Below are positions 35,553 to 43,968 of a stretch of DNA of 64,000 nucleotides, in pieces (positions within the stretch are counted from its first letter, which is position 1; the number at the start of each line of letters is the position of its first letter). The notes beneath the pieces are model-generated. The model had not been told where the DNA came from, searched no databases, and saw nothing but the letters and a program-made list of their open reading frames with translations. Both the position numbers and the translations under genes were made by a program. Origin of the DNA: Sphingomonas sp. Leaf22 (GTDB taxonomy: Bacteria; Pseudomonadota; Alphaproteobacteria; Sphingomonadales; Sphingomonadaceae); contig NZ_LMKP01000012.1 of NCBI RefSeq assembly GCF_001421715.1, positions 166,501-230,500 on the forward strand, read 5' to 3'.

Positions 35553-37202
35553 ATGACGTTCCAGACCCGCCCGCCACTGCCCGTCCCGGAAACGGCAGCC
35601 TCGCACGATGTGGCGGCACCGATCGGGGTTCTTCTCGATATCGCCGGGGCGTCGAGCCGGTTGTTGCTCGACCTGCCGTCGTTACAGGCATTGGCGACCG
35701 ATCCCGACGACCCGGCGGGACAGGTGGGGCAGGTCGGATCGCTGGTGACGATGCAGGTCGGCCGGATGTGGATCGTCGCCGCCATCCGGTCGATCCGGTT
35801 GGCCGATGACGGCATCAACCTGGTTGCGGACGTCGACCTGATGGGGGAGGCGTATCAGCCCGATCCGACGCAGGGACTGCGGGGGTTCCGGCGCGGGGTG
35901 ACCCGCTACCCGTTACCCGGCAGCCCGGTCTATCCGGTATCGCGCGATGCCCTGCGACAGATTTATGCCAAGCAGGATCGACCGCATATCACGATCGGTC
36001 GGGTGCATATGGCACCCGATATGCGAGCGGCGCTGTATGTCGATGCGCTACTCGGCAAGCATTTCGCGCTGGTCGGATCGACCGGTACCGGCAAGTCGAC
36101 CAGCGCCGCATTGATCCTGCACCGGATTTGCGAAGCCAGTCCGCATGGGCATATCGTCGTGATCGATCCGCATGGCGAATATGGTGCGGCCTTTGCCGAT
36201 ACCGGCGAATTGCTCGACGTAACGAATCTCCAACTGCCCTATTGGCTGCTCAATTTTCAGGAGCATTGCGACATCCTGTTGTCGCCGGGCGGCGCGGCGC
36301 GACAGGTGGAGGCGGATATCCTCGCCCGGTGCCTGCTCGCGGCCAAGGGGAAAAGCCGCATGGCGCAGGACGTCGCCCGGCTGACCGTCGATACGCCGAT
36401 CCCCTATCTGCTGACGGACCTGTCGAACATCGTCCAGTCGGAAATGGCCCGGCTCGATCGTGCCAGCGACAATGCCCCGTTCCTGCGGCTGAAGGCCCGG
36501 ATCGAGGAATTGCGCGGCGATCCGCGCTACAGCTTCATGTTTTCCGGCATGCTGGTCGCCGATACGATGGCGGCATTCATCAAACGCGTGTTCCGCCTGC
36601 CGGCGCAGGGCAAGCCGATCTCGATCATCGACGTATCGGGCGTGCCGTCGGAAATCACGTCGGTCGTGGTCGCGGTGCTCAGCCGGCTGGTGTTCGACTT
36701 TGCGCTATGGTCGCGCGGCGGCGCGTCGCGGCCGGTCCTGCTCGTCTGCGAAGAGGCGCATCGCTATGTTCCGAACGAACGGTCGGGCGCCAATTCGTCG
36801 GCGGCGACCATTCTGGGGCGGATCGCCAAGGAGGGGCGCAAATATGGCGTGTCGCTGGGGCTGATCACGCAGCGGCCATCCGATCTTGCCGAAGGGGTGC
36901 TGTCGCAGTGCGGCACGATCCTGACCATGCGGCTGAACAACGAACGCGATCAGGCGTTCGTGCGCGCGGCGATGCCGGAAGATGCGCGCGGGTTTCTCGA
37001 TTCGATCCCGGCGCTGCGCAATCGCGAATGCATCATCGTCGGCGAAGGGGTGACGACGCCGATCCGCGTCGCCTTCGATCCGCTCGAACCCGAACGCTGC
37101 CCGGCTTCGGGATCGCCCTCGTTCACCTCGCTATGGCAGGAGCCGGGCGGCGCGGATGCGCTGGTCGAACAAACCATCCGCCGCTGGCGAACGGGACGCT
37201 GA
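35553..37202 (+). CDS. HerA-like ATP-binding protein (DUF87)
   Basis: Protein of 549 residues in the HerA/FtsK superfamily. An N-terminal beta-barrel-like domain (about 20-150) is followed by Walker A LVGSTGTGKSTSAALIL (about 171-187) and VVIDPHGEYG. The second half has Walker B VLLVCEEAHRYVPNE, and ITQRPSDLAEGVLSQCGTILTMRLNN gives sensor and arginine-finger segments. HerA proteins pump DNA, usually with NurA nuclease or in Sir2/nuclease defence pairs; no such partner is adjacent here. It stands alone, with its stop abutting that of the convergent M23 gene. Confidence 0.85.
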   Translation: MTFQTRPPLPVPETAASHDVAAPIGVLLDIAGASSRLLLDLPSLQALATDPDDPAGQVGQVGSLVTMQVGRMWIVAAIRSIRLADDGINLVADVDLMGEAYQPDPTQGLRGFRRGVTRYPLPGSPVYPVSRDALRQIYAKQDRPHITIGRVHMAPDMRAALYVDALLGKHFALVGSTGTGKSTSAALILHRICEASPHGHIVVIDPHGEYGAAFADTGELLDVTNLQLPYWLLNFQEHCDILLSPGGAARQVEADILARCLLAAKGKSRMAQDVARLTVDTPIPYLLTDLSNIVQSEMARLDRASDNAPFLRLKARIEELRGDPRYSFMFSGMLVADTMAAFIKRVFRLPAQGKPISIIDVSGVPSEITSVVVAVLSRLVFDFALWSRGGASRPVLLVCEEAHRYVPNERSGANSSAATILGRIAKEGRKYGVSLGLITQRPSDLAEGVLSQCGTILTMRLNNERDQAFVRAAMPEDARGFLDSIPALRNRECIIVGEGVTTPIRVAFDPLEPERCPASGSPSFTSLWQEPGGADALVEQTIRRWRTGR

Positions 37203-38738
37203 TCAGCGCGCGGCGACACCCATCAACCGGCCGACCAGCGACCGGAACTTGCCCAGCTCTTGACCCTGCAGCCGCTGCACCGTCGCAAAGGCGACCGAGC
37301 GTGGATTGACCGGTACGCCGTTCTTCCACAGTTCGTAATGCAGGTGCGGCCCGGTCGACAGGCCGGTCGATCCGACATAGCCGATCACCTGACCGCGCGA
37401 AACGCGGGTACCGGGTGCGACGACGATCCGGCTCATATGGCCATAGCCGGTGGCAAGACCGCCGCCATGATCGAGCTTCACGAAATTGCCATAGCCGCCA
37501 TGTCGTCCGGCGATCGCGACGCGACCATCGGTCGTCGCCCGGATCGGGCTGCCATAGGTGGCGGCGAAATCCATGCCCTTGTGCAGGCGGCGGAAGCCGA
37601 GCACCGGATGCACGCGCCAGCCGAAGTTGGACGAGATGCGCGCGGCGACCGGCCAGATCATCGATCCCTTGCGCTCGCCCACACCCGCCGGATCGAGCCA
37701 TTCTGTGCGGCTGCCATCCTGCCAGCGGACGAGGCGGACGTCGCGCCGTCCGGCCAGACCGGCATAGAGCAGCTGGCCGAGCTGTACCTCGCCAGTGGCG
37801 GCGCGATCCTGTTCGACGATGATGTCGAAGCGGTCGTCCTGCCCGACCTGTCCCATCGGGACGAGACCGGAGACGGTGCGGATATAGGATTCGACCGCCT
37901 TGGCCGGGGCACCCGCAGCGCGCGCGGCACGGTACAGGCTGGCCCCGACGCGGCCGCGAATCCGCAAGGGCGTGTGGTCGATCGCGATCGGCCGCGCGTC
38001 GAGGCGCAGCGTGCCGCCTTCGCGCACGACGTCGAGGGCGAGATCGAATCTGGCGCGGAAGGAAAGGCGTTCGAGCGGACGCGGCTGGGTCGGCGCGTCA
38101 CGCCGGCCGAGCGTGATGTCGAGCCGGGTGCCGGGCGTCAGGTCGGCGGGATCGACCCGGCCGGCGATCATCGCTGCGACCTGCTGCGCTTCGCCGGCCC
38201 CGACGCCGGTCCGCTGCAAGGCACCGGCCACGCCGTTGCCGAGCGTCGCCGTCGCCTCGACGACAGGCCGTTCGGGGGTGTTGGCCAGTGGGCGGACGCG
38301 CGACGTCGCGGCAAGGCGCATCCCGCTGGTGCCGCCAAGGGCACTGGCCCCGAACGACAGGCTGCGCGCCTCGTCGAGGGCGGTACCGTCGAGCGTGGCG
38401 GGGACGGCGCTGTAGATCGGACGATCGAAGCCGGGCGACAGCATCCACACCGCGCCGCACATCGCGGTGCAGGTGGCGAGGCCACGCCACCAGGTGCGCG
38501 AGCCGATGTCAGCACCCAGATCGGGAGTCCAGTCGAAGGATTCGATCCGGCCGCGCCACGCGGCGGCGGCGGGAGCGGCGGTGATCGGCGCGCGACCGAA
38601 GCGCAGCGCGCTGGTGCCGCCGGCCAGTTCCAGTCCTTCATCGGTGCGCAGGAACACGCCCAACCCCCAGTTTCGGCCGACCCACCCGGCCCGGTATTCC
38701 CCCCTGTGAAGCCAAGGTTTTAAAGTCAAATGAACCAT
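37203..38738 (-). CDS. M23 family metallopeptidase (LytM-type)
   Basis: Envelope peptidoglycan endopeptidase or divisome regulator, 511 residues. A membrane-anchor segment (WWRGLATCTAMCGAVWMLSP, about 93-112) follows a cytosolic N-terminus. A long linker leads to a LysM/OapA-like region and the C-terminal M23 domain (about 380-490). Its metal ligands are in GFRRLHKGMDFAA (H, D) and GLSTGPHLHYELW (HxH). FGWRVHPVLG opens the domain. The ATG at 38738 has no clear ribosome site, so the start is uncertain. Confidence 0.87.
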   Translation of the reverse strand: MVHLTLKPWLHRGEYRAGWVGRNWGLGVFLRTDEGLELAGGTSALRFGRAPITAAPAAAAWRGRIESFDWTPDLGADIGSRTWWRGLATCTAMCGAVWMLSPGFDRPIYSAVPATLDGTALDEARSLSFGASALGGTSGMRLAATSRVRPLANTPERPVVEATATLGNGVAGALQRTGVGAGEAQQVAAMIAGRVDPADLTPGTRLDITLGRRDAPTQPRPLERLSFRARFDLALDVVREGGTLRLDARPIAIDHTPLRIRGRVGASLYRAARAAGAPAKAVESYIRTVSGLVPMGQVGQDDRFDIIVEQDRAATGEVQLGQLLYAGLAGRRDVRLVRWQDGSRTEWLDPAGVGERKGSMIWPVAARISSNFGWRVHPVLGFRRLHKGMDFAATYGSPIRATTDGRVAIAGRHGGYGNFVKLDHGGGLATGYGHMSRIVVAPGTRVSRGQVIGYVGSTGLSTGPHLHYELWKNGVPVNPRSVAFATVQRLQGQELGKFRSLVGRLMGVAAR

Positions 38739-38843
38739 CTGATATCGCCGGCGAAGCTGCGCCGGGGCGTGGGGTGGAAGCGGCGGGACGAAAGCTGTGC
38801 GCGGAACCGCCGAAAGCCGTTGCGCCGCGCGTCGACAGTCCCG

Positions 38844-41366
38844 ATGTTGCGGAGGATGAGCCAGTTCGCGCGTAGCCCGGTCACCGCTGTGCTGGGACCG
38901 ACCAATACCGGCAAGACCTATCTCGCGATCGAGCGGATGTGCGGTCACGCGTCGGGGATGATCGGCTTTCCGCTGCGGCTGCTGGCGCGCGAGAATTACG
39001 ACCGGGTCGTCGCGCTGAAAGGCGTCGAGAATGTCGCGCTGGTCACCGGTGAGGAACGCATCGTTCCGCCCAAGGCGCGCTGGTTCCTGTGTACCGCCGA
39101 ATCGATGCCGCTCGAACGGGAGACGGCGTTCGTCGCGCTGGACGAGGCGCAATTGGGGGCCGATCCCGAACGCGGCCATGTGTTCACCGACCGGCTGCTG
39201 CGCGCTCGCGGGCGGGAGGAGACGATGATCCTCGGCTCCGATTCGCTGCGGCCGATGGTGCGGGCGTTGGTGAAGGATGCCGAGATCATCTCACGCCCGC
39301 GCTTCTCGACGCTCAGCTATGCCGGTGCGCGCAAATTGTCGCGGTTGCCGCGCCGCTCGGCGATCGTCGCCTTCTCTTCCGAAGAGGTCTACGCCGTGGC
39401 GGAGGCGATCCGCCGGATGCGTGGCGGGGCGGCGGTGGTGATGGGGGCGCTGTCGCCGCGCACGCGCAATGCGCAGGTCGAGATGTTCCAGTCGGGCGAG
39501 GTCGATTATCTGGTCGCGACCGACGCGATCGGCATGGGGCTGAACCTCGACGTCGCGCATGTCGCCTTTGCTTCCTTACGCAAGTTCGACGGGCGACGGC
39601 AGCGGCGATTGACCGTCGCCGAAATGGCGCAGATCGCCGGGCGGGCAGGGCGGCACCACCGTGACGGGACGTTCGGGGCGCTGGTCGAGGAAGGGCCGAA
39701 CGCCTTCACCCCGGAAGAAGTGCTGGCGATCGAGGGGCATCATGTCCCCCCGCTCGAACGGCTCTATTGGCGGCGCGGCGAACCCGATTTCTCCAGCATC
39801 GATGCGCTGATCGACAGCTTGTCCGAACGGCCGACCGATCCGGTGCTGACCGCCGCGCCGGAGGCGATCGACCTGATCGTGCTCAAGCGACTGGCCGAGG
39901 AGGATTGGGTGCGCGCGCGGACCCGATCGCCGATGATGGTACGGCGGTTATGGGCGGCGTGCGGCGTGCCCGATTTCCGCAAGCTCGGCCCCGATCCGCA
40001 CAGCCGCTTCGTCGGGCGGATCTTCAGTTATCTGAGCGAAGGGGCGGGGCATATCCCGCACCAGTGGTTCGCCGACGAACTGCAACGGCTCGATCAGATG
40101 AGCGGCGATGTCGAGACGATCGCCGGCCGGATCGCGGCGGCGCGGAGCTGGGCCTATATCGCGCACCGCAGCGACTGGTTGCTCGATCCCGAACATTGGG
40201 CGGCACGGACGCGCGGCGTCGAGGAAAAGCTGTCCGACGCGCTCCACGACCGGTTGCGGCAACGTTTCGTCGATCAACGGACGACGCTGTTGCTGCGTCG
40301 GATCGGGGCCGGCGCGGCGGACCTGCCGGTCGACGTCGCCAGCGATGGCGCGGTCAGCGTCGACGGCCATGCGCTGGGGCGGCTGACCGGTTTCCGGTTC
40401 GACGTGTCGCCTGACACGCGGGTTGCCGACAAACGTCTGTTGATCGCCGCTGCCGAAAAGGGGCTTGCAGGCGAGTTGCGCAAACGGGGGGCCGAACTGG
40501 CGGTCGCTGGCGATGCCGAACTGGCGCTGGTCGCCGACCCGGGTGGCGTGCCGGCGCTGACGTGGAACGGGCTGCCGGTCGCGACGCTGACCGGCGGAAC
40601 GACGCTCGACCGGCCGGTGGTGACGCTCGACCGTAGCCTGCAGGTACTCGACCGGGCTGCGCAGGGGCAGGTGCGCGAGCGGCTGACGGCATGGCTGCAG
40701 GGCGAGATGACGAAGCGAGCGCCGACACTCGGCGCGCTGGCGGCGCTGGCGCGGGACCCGGCGGCGGGCGGTGCGTTGCGGGCGGTGGCGGCGGCATTGA
40801 CCGAGGTCGGCGGCATCGCGCCGCGCGACGGGTTCGAGGCAATGCTGCTGCCGCTGAGCGGTGACGATCGGCGGCGGTTGCGCAAGGCGGGGGTCGCGAT
40901 CGGTACGCTCGACCTGTTCGATGCGCGGCTGTTCAAGCCGGCAGCGGCGCGGTGGCGGGCAGCGCTGCTGGCGGCGCGCGACGGGCATCCTGTCGAGCCG
41001 CTGGCCCCCAACGCCGCGACGGTATTGCCGGCGGGGCAGGGGGCGTGGGGCTATCGCCGCTTCGGTCCGCAGGCGGTGCGTGTCGATCTGGTCGAGCGAC
41101 TCGCCCGCGCGGCGCATGACGCGCGACAGGGCAACGCCCCGTTCGCGCCCGACCCGGCACTGGCGACCTCGATCGGGCTGAAGGTCGAGACGATCGCACG
41201 GATGATGGCGCAGCTGGGTTTTCGACCGATCACCGCTGAGGGCGAAGCACCGCAATGGCGCTGGCATCCGCCGCGTCGCCACGGCTCGCCGCCGACGCCC
41301 GCTCCTCGTCCGCCGCGTCCCGGCAACGCCTTTGCCGCGCTCGCGGAGCTGGCGTTTCGCCGTTGA
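38844..41366 (+). CDS. SUV3-like DEAD/DEAH-box helicase
   Basis: Predicted RNA helicase, about 840 residues. Motif I VLGPTNTGKTYLAIERM (near residues 16-32), motif II ALDEAQLG, motif V TDAIGMGLNLDV, motif VI QIAGRAGRHHRDG. It has the SUV3/MgpS arrangement common in Alphaproteobacteria, with a long C-terminal part. Start options are 38730, 38844 and 38856; 38844 is a compromise, since GGAGG abuts the 38856 ATG too closely. It forms an operon with the S4 protein (TGATG overlap). Confidence 0.85.
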   Translation: MLRRMSQFARSPVTAVLGPTNTGKTYLAIERMCGHASGMIGFPLRLLARENYDRVVALKGVENVALVTGEERIVPPKARWFLCTAESMPLERETAFVALDEAQLGADPERGHVFTDRLLRARGREETMILGSDSLRPMVRALVKDAEIISRPRFSTLSYAGARKLSRLPRRSAIVAFSSEEVYAVAEAIRRMRGGAAVVMGALSPRTRNAQVEMFQSGEVDYLVATDAIGMGLNLDVAHVAFASLRKFDGRRQRRLTVAEMAQIAGRAGRHHRDGTFGALVEEGPNAFTPEEVLAIEGHHVPPLERLYWRRGEPDFSSIDALIDSLSERPTDPVLTAAPEAIDLIVLKRLAEEDWVRARTRSPMMVRRLWAACGVPDFRKLGPDPHSRFVGRIFSYLSEGAGHIPHQWFADELQRLDQMSGDVETIAGRIAAARSWAYIAHRSDWLLDPEHWAARTRGVEEKLSDALHDRLRQRFVDQRTTLLLRRIGAGAADLPVDVASDGAVSVDGHALGRLTGFRFDVSPDTRVADKRLLIAAAEKGLAGELRKRGAELAVAGDAELALVADPGGVPALTWNGLPVATLTGGTTLDRPVVTLDRSLQVLDRAAQGQVRERLTAWLQGEMTKRAPTLGALAALARDPAAGGALRAVAAALTEVGGIAPRDGFEAMLLPLSGDDRRRLRKAGVAIGTLDLFDARLFKPAAARWRAALLAARDGHPVEPLAPNAATVLPAGQGAWGYRRFGPQAVRVDLVERLARAAHDARQGNAPFAPDPALATSIGLKVETIARMMAQLGFRPITAEGEAPQWRWHPPRRHGSPPTPAPRPPRPGNAFAALAELAFRR

Positions 41367-41689
41367 TGGCGGCACGCGCGCCCGAACTGCTTCCGCAGAT
41401 GCGGATCGACCTGTTCCTCTGGTATGTGCGCTTGGCGAAAACGCGCAGTGCGGCGCAGGCGATCGCCGTCCGCGGGCTGCTGCGCATCGACGGACGACGG
41501 ATCGAACGTGCTCATTGCCCGGTCCGGGTCGGCATGGTCATCGCCTTTCCGAACGACGGACGCGTCCAGATCTTGCGGGTCGATGCCCTGCCACACCGGC
41601 GCGGGCCGCCTGCCGAAGCGCTGACACACTATACCAGGCTGGAACCGACGGGGGCCGCCCCCGTTGACGGAGGCGAAGACCCGGCATAA
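41366..41689 (+). CDS. S4 domain RNA-binding protein (Hsp15-like)
   Basis: Small RNA-binding protein, 107 residues. The S4 fold runs about 11-70 with MRIDLFLWYVRLAKTRSAAQAIAVRGLLRIDG, close to HslR/Hsp15, which rescues stalled 50S subunits carrying peptidyl-tRNA. The start shares one base with the helicase stop, so the helicase and S4 protein are co-translated and may act together on RNA. Confidence 0.9.
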   Translation: MAARAPELLPQMRIDLFLWYVRLAKTRSAAQAIAVRGLLRIDGRRIERAHCPVRVGMVIAFPNDGRVQILRVDALPHRRGPPAEALTHYTRLEPTGAAPVDGGEDPA

Positions 41690-41728
41690 CGCGGGTACGA
41701 TTCGATTTTCCCGGAGCTTGTTCGACCC

Positions 41729-42067
41729 ATGACCTACGTCGTCACCGACGCCTGCATCCGCTGCAAATACATGGACTGCGTCGAAGTGTGCCCGGTCGAC
41801 TGCTTCTATGAAGGCGAGAACATGCTCGTCATCAACCCTAGCGAATGCATCGATTGCGGCGTATGCGAACCGGAATGTCCGGCAGAGGCGATCTTGCCCG
41901 ACACCGAAAGCGGGTTGGAGCAGTGGCTGGAGCTGAACAATACCTATTCGGCCCAGTGGCCTAACGTTACGCGCAACGCCAACCAGACCCCGCCCGATGC
42001 CGACAAGTGGAAGGGCGTCGAGAACAAGATGGAGCACTTCTCCGCCGAACCTGGCGCCGGCGACTGA
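41729..42067 (+). CDS. fdxA: Ferredoxin FdxA, 7Fe type
   Basis: Electron carrier with one 3Fe-4S and one 4Fe-4S cluster, 112 residues. Cysteine pattern [18 protein letters not shown] and [12 protein letters not shown] (residues 9-25 and 40-51) is that of Azotobacter-type FdxA. The C-terminal extension (about 60-112) is usual for the alphaproteobacterial form. Partner enzyme not apparent from neighbours. Confidence 0.95.
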   Translation: MTYVVTDACIRCKYMDCVEVCPVDCFYEGENMLVINPSECIDCGVCEPECPAEAILPDTESGLEQWLELNNTYSAQWPNVTRNANQTPPDADKWKGVENKMEHFSAEPGAGD

Positions 42068-42103
42068 CCGGCGCGCTCCGGCCGAACCGGGGCTGTCCCA
42101 AAT

Positions 42104-42119
42104 CGTTTCACGTGGAACC
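42104..42119. other. parS-like site upstream of carD
   Basis: CGTTTCACGTGGAACC, intergenic between fdxA and carD, about 7 kb right of parB. The rest of this 266-bp gap holds a likely carD promoter (ATTTTCTTACC...GTTATAGACT at about 42167-42193) with no perfect consensus. Confidence 0.8.
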
Positions 42120-42333
42120 GCGGCCGCTCGGACAGGGCGGCCGGATGGTCGGGCTTTGCACTGGTAATTTTCTTACCAAGATGTTATAGACTGCGGCGAC
42201 GGAAGCTATTTACCTAGCTCCCCGCCCGGAGATCACCTTTAGCACCGTTCCCTGACCACCCCGCCAGCCGCCGTTCGAACAGCGATTGGCGGAGGACGAT
42301 GGTATCGGAACGACGACCACGGAAAGGTTACCA

Positions 42334-42867
42334 ATGGCTGCCAAGGCATTGTCCTTCGATGTCGGCGACTATGTCGTTTACCCGAAACACGGCGTCGGCC
42401 GTGTGATTGAACTCCAGCGTAGTGAAATCGCTGGCATGCAACTCGAACTCTATGTGCTGCGCTTCGAGAAGGAGCGGATGACCCTGCGCGTTCCGACCAA
42501 CAAGGCGGAAAGCGTCGGTATGCGCAAGCTGTCGTCGGACAAGACGATGCGCGAAGCGATGGAAACGCTGAAGGGCAAGCCCAAGGTCAAGCGGACCATG
42601 TGGTCGCGCCGCGCGCAGGAATATGAAGCAAAGATCAATTCGGGCGACCTCGTGTCGATCGCCGAAGTGGTCCGTGACCTGTTCCGCGCCGACGATCAGC
42701 CCGAGCAGAGCTATTCCGAGCGTCAGATCTTCGAAGCGGCGGCCAGCCGCCTTGCCCGCGAATTGGCGGCGATGGAACAGGTCGACGAGCCGAAGGCGCT
42801 GGAGCGGATCATCGAGATCCTGCGCGAGGCCGCCGCGATCTATAACAAGGAAAAGACCGCCGCCTGA
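42334..42867 (+). CDS. carD: CarD family transcriptional regulator
   Basis: Binds RNA polymerase beta and stabilises open promoters, mainly at rRNA genes; 177 residues. The RNAP-interacting Tudor-like domain is about 8-68 (FDVGDYVVYPKHGVGRVIELQ), followed by the helical DNA-contacting domain (about 80-170, MWSRRAQEYEAKINSGDLVSIAEVVRDLF). ATG 42334 has GGAAAGG 7 nt upstream; the upstream in-frame ATG at 42286 would add 16 residues and is less likely. Confidence 0.94.
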   Translation: MAAKALSFDVGDYVVYPKHGVGRVIELQRSEIAGMQLELYVLRFEKERMTLRVPTNKAESVGMRKLSSDKTMREAMETLKGKPKVKRTMWSRRAQEYEAKINSGDLVSIAEVVRDLFRADDQPEQSYSERQIFEAAASRLARELAAMEQVDEPKALERIIEILREAAAIYNKEKTAA

Positions 42868-42885
42868 CCGGGCAGGCAGTCGGAT

Positions 42886-42928
42886 CGAACGAGGGGGCGG
42901 CCGGAAACGGTCGCCCCTTCTTCGTTCG
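42886..42928 (+). terminator. Hairpin after carD
   Basis: CGAACGA pairs with TCGTTCG, and GGGGCGGCCG pairs imperfectly with CGGTCGCCCC, around a GAAA loop. Strong stem without a T-run; probable end of carD. Confidence 0.65.
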
Positions 42929-42987
42929 AGGTGCTGGCGTTCCGAACCGCCTTGCTGTATCGTATCAGCAATACAGGGGGAACGCAG

Positions 42988-43683
42988 ATGCGGTGGATGT
43001 TGGCAATGACGCTGGGACTGGCAGGATGCGGCGCGAGTAACACCGAACAGACCGTTGCCGCTCCGCGCGACGACGCTGCCCTACGTGACTTTACCGGCGT
43101 TGCGCTGGCGAGCGACGATCGGGTCGAGATCGTCCAGGGACCGGCCTTCGCCGTGTGGGTGGAGGGCGGCAAGGCCGCGCAGGACGGCCTCGACATCCAA
43201 CGCGACGGCGACATGCTGAAGATCGGCCGCAAGCAGGGCAATTTCTGGGGAAGGGGCCACGACGGCGCGCGCATCCGCGTCACCATGCCGACGATCGCCG
43301 CCGCAGTGCTGGCCGGATCGGGCGATATCAGTATCGACCGAACCGGCGAAGACTTTGCCGCGACGCTGAGTGGATCGGGCGACATGACGATCGGCCAGTT
43401 GCGTGGCGATCGCGCGGCGCTGACCGTCGCCGGCACCGGCACGATCGCGGCGGCAGGCGCGGTGCGGCACCTGACGCTATCGGTGGCAGGAACCGGCGAT
43501 ATCGATGCCCGACAGGTCAAGGCGAGCGAGGCGAGCGTATCGATTGCCGGTACCGGCGATGTCAGCGCCGACATCCATGGCCCGGTCGAGGTGTCGCTGG
43601 TCGGGGCCGGATCGGCGACGCTGGGCCGCGACGCGCGCTGCGTGGTGAACCGGGTCGGCACCGGAACCGTCGACTGCGGCTAG
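42988..43683 (+). CDS. Putative lipoprotein with a GIN/DUF2807-type domain
   Basis: Protein of 231 residues with a short lipoprotein signal (LGLAGC, Cys14) and a repetitive beta-helix-like domain: LAGSGDISID, LSGSGDMTIG, VAGTGTIAAA, VAGTGDIDAR, IAGTGDVSAD, VGAGSATLG. This GSGD/GTGD ladder is typical of head GIN (DUF2807) auto-transporter-adhesin-like domains. Start ATG has AGGGGG 7 nt upstream. Function unknown; cell-surface or periplasmic. Confidence 0.85.
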   Translation: MRWMLAMTLGLAGCGASNTEQTVAAPRDDAALRDFTGVALASDDRVEIVQGPAFAVWVEGGKAAQDGLDIQRDGDMLKIGRKQGNFWGRGHDGARIRVTMPTIAAAVLAGSGDISIDRTGEDFAATLSGSGDMTIGQLRGDRAALTVAGTGTIAAAGAVRHLTLSVAGTGDIDARQVKASEASVSIAGTGDVSADIHGPVEVSLVGAGSATLGRDARCVVNRVGTGTVDCG

Positions 43684-43707
43684 AGCCAAACTCTGCCGCA
43701 TTTGGTT

Positions 43708-43792
43708 ACCCTCACCCTTCGCCGCCTTCGGCGTCTTTCCCTCTCTCAGCGGGATAGGGAGGAAGCGGCGCAGCCGCGGAAGGGTGAGGGCG
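43708..43792. repeat. Palindromic repeat, family F
   Basis: Arms CCCTCACCCTTCGCCGCCTTC and GAAGCGGCG...AAGGGTGAGGG, with inner TCCCTCTCTC / GATAGGGAGG. Only one copy seen in the window. The gap 43684-43968 holds this and a family B element and no gene. Confidence 0.65.
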
Positions 43793-43848
43793 ATCACGTT
43801 CGATCGAAAGCGACCCTAATATCCCGGAACCGAAGTCCGCTTCATCAT

Positions 43849-43933
43849 CGTCACCCCGGCTTGACCCGGGGTCCCGCTTTTTGCTGGCTCCAAACGAAGA
43901 ACAGCGGGATCCCCGGTCAAGCGCGGATGACGA
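43849..43933. repeat. Palindromic repeat, family B (copy 3)
   Basis: CGTCACCCCGGCTTGACCCG ... GGTCAAGCGCGGATGACG with inner GTCCCGCTTT / AGCGGGATCC. Same plan as the B elements at 7.7 and 12.4 kb but without family A arms. Confidence 0.72.
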
Positions 43934-43968
43934 TCACGATAGGTACGAACTTCGGTCAGGCGGCTAGA

